Source: an uncultured Clostridium sp. (GTDB taxonomy: Bacteria > Bacillota > Clostridia > Lachnospirales > Lachnospiraceae). From it: a stretch of 8,429 nt of DNA. A program made the translations under genes and the position numbers. The stretch is from the NCBI GenBank assembly GCA_900552885.1, contig USBM01000089.1, positions 1 to 8,429 of the forward strand. Direction: 5' to 3'. Each line of letters starts with the position of its first letter. The stretch's first letter is position 1. The notes beneath the pieces are model-generated. The model was given only the letters and a program-made list of their open reading frames with translations, was not told where the DNA came from and ran no database searches. This document shows positions 1 to 6,500 of the stretch, piece by piece.

Positions 1-551
1 TCCCATGTATGCTCTGCCTTGTCACTTACCTCTCCACATTCACACTCTTTCCAGTGATGTGTCTTGTCACTCTTCCACGTTGTTCCGTATTCGTGGGCAT
101 GTGGCGGCTCCGGTGTCTCTCCCGTTGCCGGTATTACTTCTGTCCGGGTTACTTTACATGCTGTACAGGTATATGTCTTCTCTCCTGCTTCTGTCGCTGT
201 TGCTTCTTTGGTTACTTTTCCTGCATCCCATGTATGTTCTGCCTTGTCACTTACCTCTCCACATTCACACTCTTTCCAGTGATATGTCTTGTCACTCTTC
301 CACGTTGTTCCATATTCGTGGACATGTGGCGGCTCCGGTGTCTCTCCCGTTGCCGGTATTACTTCTGTCCGGGTTACTTTACATACTGTACAGGTATATG
401 TCTTCTCTCCTGCTTCTGTCGCTGTTGCTTCTTTGGTTACTTTTCCTGCATCCCATGTATGCTCTGCCTTGTCACTTACCTCTCCACATTCACACTCTTT
501 CCAGTGATGTGTCTTGTCACTCTTCCAGGTCTCACCGTAATCGTGTACATG
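1..551 (-). repeat. 225-bp tandem repeat coding 75-residue Cys/His units (two full, one partial)
   Basis: The period is exactly 225 bases, 75 codons, so copy changes keep the frame. Units in protein order: 2538-2612 (551 to 327), 2613-2687 (326 to 102) and 2688 onward (101 to the edge). Each runs H-[VA]-H-[DE]-Y-G, T-W-K-S-D-K-T, [HY]-H-W, C-E-C-G, then a Thr/Ala/Glu-rich stretch, C-T-[VA]-C, and a Pro/Glu linker. Positions 1-225 and 226-450 differ at only five bases (12, 59, 87, 97, 160 against their partners), about 98% identity. Bases 451-527 match 1-77 exactly, then diverge into the first unit's own start. The paired C-x-C and C-x-x-C with nearby His could form a zinc-ribbon-like fold, which is inference. 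The array continues past position 1, so copy number is unknown. Confidence 0.95.
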
Positions 552-3500
552 TATTACTTTAACAGCTACGCTCACGATCACACCCTTATAGGTCGGATCA
601 TATCCTTCCACACCAGACCAGTCATAATTCTTGACATCATTTGGCTTGAAAATAACTTCATATGTACCCTCATTCTCAGGAATCGTAGTTGCGATCGTAT
701 GCCAACTATATGTGCCATCCTCTGATGTTGGAAGTACAATATCTCCTAATGTACCTCCTGCTTCTACTTCAAATACCGTCTTAGCAGGGACAAATGTGGT
801 AACCTTCTTCGGCTGCACAACCAACTTAACCGTAATATTGGAAACCTTCTCGTACATCGTCTGATCGTTCGGTGTGTATTCCAGATAACAGGTATAAGCA
901 CCTGCATTTCCTACTTCATCCTCCATCTTCACACCATCTGCCCATGCAAATGTTCCATTCTCATCATCAGGAAGTACCACAGAAGCAAACGTATCGCCAT
1001 AAATAGCAGTCAGCCCGGTTGGTGTTGTAAATTCCGGCGTACGTTTCTTAATTGCGATCGTTACTTCAACCGAAATGTTTCCATCTTCGCCCTTACGGTT
1101 ATCCCAATTATAGTTTTCAGTATCCTTCGGGGTAAATATTGCGGTATATGTCTCTTTCCCGTTACCCGTGTTTCCTACCACTGTATCCGGATTCTGCCAT
1201 GCATAAGTTCCGGCATTCCGAGCCGCTTTCAATGAGTAATCCGGCAAAGTAACCGATGCCAATGTATCTCCTGCCAAAGCCGTAAGTTTATCCGGTATCA
1301 ATACCGTAGGTGTTCCTTTTTCAATCTTCGTAAACGTCAACGTAAACACGGCTGTTGTATGATTCCTGCCCTTGACCAGAATCTTTACCGTTTGTGCTGT
1401 ATTACTTGCTCTTGAAGGTGTTCCACAGATCACTCCATTTACCAGTTTCAATCCTGTCGGAAGAGCGGTAGATGGATCCACCATGTAGGTAACAGTTCCC
1501 GTTCCCTCTGCGTCATCTCCTGATATCACAAGCTTTGTGAGATCATATACCGGAGCAGTTGACGGATACGTTACACCCACCTGTGCTGTATTGACCTCAT
1601 CCGAATCCCTATCCAGTGTGATATTGGTTACACCCTCGAAATGCAATGTTACAATCATTGGTTCATAACCTGATGTTCCCATCCACTTACCACTTGTGGT
1701 TGTCTCCGTCATACCTGCACCGGAATCCGTTCCGTTATTATAAGTAATACTGCTTACCTTCTTTCCTGTTTCGTTCTTCGCGTCAACCTGCACATAGAAC
1801 GTTTTCCCACCAAGCAGATACCGGTTGTCATCTCCGTCCACTCCGGAGACTTCCAGATCCTTTTCCGAACTATCCGTCACCTTAACGGATGATACATATT
1901 CTTCTATGTAATCCGTCTGCACCGCATAATAGATGGTCTGATAATTCTTCAGGGCTACTTTCATCTTTGGTTTGGTCGTCGTATAGATCTTACCAACCGA
2001 TGTCATGTAAGTTGATACGCTGTTGTAATATGATTGTTTCAAACCTCCATAATTCACAATCTTACCAACATTATCTATTCTGCTTGCCAGCTCACAGACC
2101 GCATCCTCACGATTGATCAGCTTTCCAAGAGATTCTATCCGTAATCCAAAAGATGTCGAGCCCACAGCTCCAAAGCTTAATTCCCCGTAATTATCCAAAG
2201 TTCCATTGATCGTAAGCTTATCCCGACTGTTCCAGGTTCCATGATTCACAACTGTTCCACTAAGATCCGCCTTACCGGCACTCACCACCGTAACCCCTTC
2301 CGCAATTGTCAGTTTGGCATTACTGTATGTAGTAAATTTATCTGCCTCCAGACTTTCTTCAAGTGTATAGGTTCCATCCACTTCAACCGTTCCATTCAGA
2401 TTAACATAAGCACTGTTGCTGATTATTGATGAACCATTCGTCTCTCTCAACGATACATTTGCCTTACCACCTGTATGAGGTGCATCTAATTTGATATTAT
2501 TCGCTTTGCTTCCAAGCACTGCCATATATGCATTACCGCCGATCTTCGTTCCGTCCGGAATTGAAACATTCAGATCTGCCACCTGGCTTCCCCGTAAGAA
2601 TGCGGGAGACCAGCTCGAATTGTTTGAGGATGCCATCACGCCTTGCTTCCACTCTACATTCATATTGCCTGCAATTGTTGCATCCATAGCAAACGCACTA
2701 ATATTAATCGGATTCCATTGCCCATTGATAGTATACTCTACATTGCCGGAAACTTTCGTCTTATATACGCCTTGGAACGATGCTTTTGCACCGGAAAATC
2801 TTCCATTTCCATCACTTCCAACAGTGGCAATAATATCTTTGACCGTTCCTTTATATGTGACTGCCATACCATACTCGTCACCACTATTTGTATTATAAAA
2901 CCCTGCCTTATCTCCAAAACGGAAACATACCTGATCCACATTCTGTGGCTCGTATGCTGCATAGACTCTTCGGTTCAGATCTCCGCCTTGTACATCCAAT
3001 GTAACATTCTTTGCATAAGCATATTGTGCGGCAGTCGTATTACTCTTAATGCTCCCACCCTTTACATATACCGCAACGTCACTATTTAACCGAACGATCT
3101 TATTCGACTCGCCATACACACCATACAGGCCATTCACTGTACCACCATACATATAGATGCTGATATTCCCATCTACTTTACTCTCGCTTGCCTTTGTACA
3201 ACCACAAATAGAATAACTTGACAAAGCAAGCTCTGTACTCTGATTCATCTGCAATGCGTTTGTATTATCTGCAATTCCGTCACGATCATCATCCAGATAA
3301 ATGGACGTCTTTGTCGTATCGCCGACCGCCTGACGTATAACTACGGATGTTCCCTGCAGATCAATCGTGTAACCACTTATTTTAACCAGCTTATTAATAT
3401 CCCGCTGCGTCATCTCGCTGCTTACTGCGATATGCATCTGCACTTCCGTCGTCGTTCCATTCCGCCCGGTCACAATAAATGTCACATCACTATCCTTCGC

Positions 3501-6500
3501 ATCAGCAGCCACCGTACCGATCAGTTTTCCTTCTGACAAAGATAACCCTGCAGGAAGTTCAGAACCCGGCTGTAATTCGTATACCATATCCTGTCCATAC
3601 GTACTTGTTGTATCATTGGATATCACCAGATTGTTCAGATCATATAACGGATCATCCCTTGTATATTCTCTTGCAATTACTGCCGTAGGATCCGCAAACG
3701 CCTTCTGTGCACTGATCTGTATCGGCTGATAGCTTAAATGCAATGTCGTTGCCTTTCGCGGCATCCGGAATGTATAACTATTATTCCCCATCTCAACAAG
3801 CTTATTGTCATTCACGCTAATATATGGTACATAGCCCGGTACATCCGTAGCCGATACACTACAGTCTGCTCCAGCCCACCCAAACAACATAACACTATCG
3901 CCTACCGTATAATACCCCATTGTATTATTGTCTTTTTTAAGACTCGTATTCTTCAAATCACACTGAATATCTACAGGATAATACACCTGATTAAATGCGT
4001 TATCTTCCGGAAGTAATGTTCCCCTTATCACAAGAAATCTTCCATAATTATCAAACGTCCCCGTACAGGTATATGTCCCTTTGTTATACACATATCCGCC
4101 ATTATCAATAATCGTCTTCCCGGTCTTAACTTCTCCATTGTTATAGAAATAAGCCAACTGTTGAACATACAACAGACCATTGACCGCTAACTTGCTCCCT
4201 TCTGAAAGGGTACACTTAGCATTCTTATTAATCCTTATACTTTCTATTTCTATATTCTTTGACAACTTATAGATTCCGTCAATCGTAACACCCCCTTTTA
4301 TGTCCTGATACCAACCATCACAGGTAACATTATTACCATATGTCATATTCACCACTTTATAGGTTGCATCACCGGATATGCATAACGCCATGGTTCCGGC
4401 AATCTCGGCATCTTCTGCCATTGTTATGCCTCCGGATACCTTGCCACCTGTCATCTGCATCTTTACTGCATCCGTTTCTGTCTTGACCGATACATCTGCA
4501 TTCTCTACGACAGTAATACTCTTTACCGTACCACCTGTCATCGTAAGCTGTAACGGTCTGCGGATCGTTGCCCCTGTGATTCCATATACTGTATACGCAG
4601 ACAGATCACCGGAATATGCCGGTTCTTCAAAATCTGCCACACCATCTAAATCATCATCAATATAAACTGCTGTCTCTTCTCCATTAGCAGCAATTACAAC
4701 CGAATTGCCCTGAAGGTGCACTTCCTGCTTCTCAGCATCCACCCGGATACGTCCTTCCTGACTTCCCGTACCCTCTCCTGTCTCTGTTACTTTAATTACC
4801 AATGAAAGATCTGCGGTCGAACCATTCCGACCGGTTACCCGGATCACTACCTTACTTCCGGTCTCATTCAGCACTGTCGGTGTACCATAGATCTTTCCAT
4901 CTGCGAACTGCAATCCTTCCGGCATGTTACTTTGTTCTTCTACCAATGCATATGTCAATTCTCCTTCTTCCCCATCATTGGAAATGATGACATCTGCCAT
5001 ATCATACAAAGGTTCTTCTGCCGTTGTAGCCTCATTTAACTTCGCGATCGGATCCGGAGCAGACTTTCCTAATGAAATCTGTGTTCCGGCAAAATCCATA
5101 CGGATTGCAACCGGTTCTGCTGTCATTGTATACTTGTAAGAATTGTCGGTTGTTCCCGCTGCCATATTGCTATAATTCTTATCGGATTCCTTCTTTGCAT
5201 AAGCGCCCTGCAGTTCATAGCCTTTCTTAGCCGTTCCGGTAACATAAATATTGTTACCCACCATGCCAAATTTCACATCTTTGCACAGGCTCAGCGTATT
5301 CACTCCACTCCAGGTAAGTGTACCCGCTTTTTCTTCATATTCAAATGATACCGGATAATAGATGCATTGCAAATTCTCCGTTGAAGTAAGTGTTCCACCA
5401 TTCATATAGAATGCACAATACTTTCCATTATTTAGATTTATCTCTCCATCTAATGCTCCTTCCACCAGACACTTGGTTCCAGCGGTTACATAAAAATATC
5501 CATTCTCATCTACTTTCATCGCAGCATCCTTGGAAACATGTAATAATGTTCCGTTACATGTACGAATATTCTTCGCTGTTACATCTTCTGTAATAAGACA
5601 ATATCCGGCATAATACCGATCTCTATCCAGATCTAATTGTAAACTGCCTGTAGTGTCAACATCCTGAAAATCAGCACATCTATTATCAACTGTATATGTA
5701 CCATTCAGTGTACAGGTATCTGAAAATCTCTCCATAATCTTCCCGGAGCCATAGACAGAATTGGAGATTTTCCATGTCGCATCCGGTTTTCCAAATACTG
5801 TACTGTCAGCAGTAAATGCAACCTGTTTACATAATGTATTACTACTATTTATTGTAACCGGTGTAACCGCATTGGCGTAACTGCCACCCTGCAACTGTAT
5901 TGTTGTTTTACCCAACGCTGTTGTCTCATATATTCCATAAAGTTGATTGAAATTACAATCCTTTACAACAACATTTGCAGATCCTTTAATTACACCCGCT
6001 GTATATCCTGAATATATTGCATAAAATACACCGTAATCAGATGACGTTCCATCCGGCATCTGATCCCCATCACAGTTCATAACAAGATTGCCCTGAATGG
6101 CTTTGAAACGATTCAATCCATAGAAAGTCGTTGCCTTATTACCGGAAGTTGTGACCGTAACATCCTGATCAAATACACCATCCTGAATTGCAATAATCGT
6201 ACTGCTGCTGTCAATGTCTTTCAACGTGACTACACAAGTTCCATTCACACTTGTTCCATATATACCATAACATTCACCAACGTCTATACCTGTCACTGTA
6301 ACGGAACAATCTCCCCCGATCTTATGTTGAGAAGCATTGCTATTACAGCTTCCATAGTTACCTCCCTCAATCTCAGCAATTAAAGAACCATCAATCTGAC
6401 AATCACCATTAAACACATTCATTGTACAAGAAGTATATCCGGATGTCTCCTGCTCGGAGTTGTGCACCTTGAATTCACAATCACCACCGATTGTACCTTC

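Noticed and set aside
1..551. CRISPR array suggested by regular repetition
   Set aside because: The 225-bp units are contiguous without spacers and are in-frame protein-coding repeats.
5..725. Two long overlapping plus-strand reading frames (185 and 238 codons) with repeated Leu-rich or Cys-rich sequence
   Set aside because: They lie antisense to the 75-residue tandem repeats; their internal repetition is just the 225-bp period read on the other strand. They have no ribosome binding site and odd composition, and the minus frame is far longer.
2738..2962. Minus-strand frame of 74 codons
   Set aside because: It overlaps the giant gene in a different frame and has neither a start signal nor a domain; the giant frame reads through with module C sequence.
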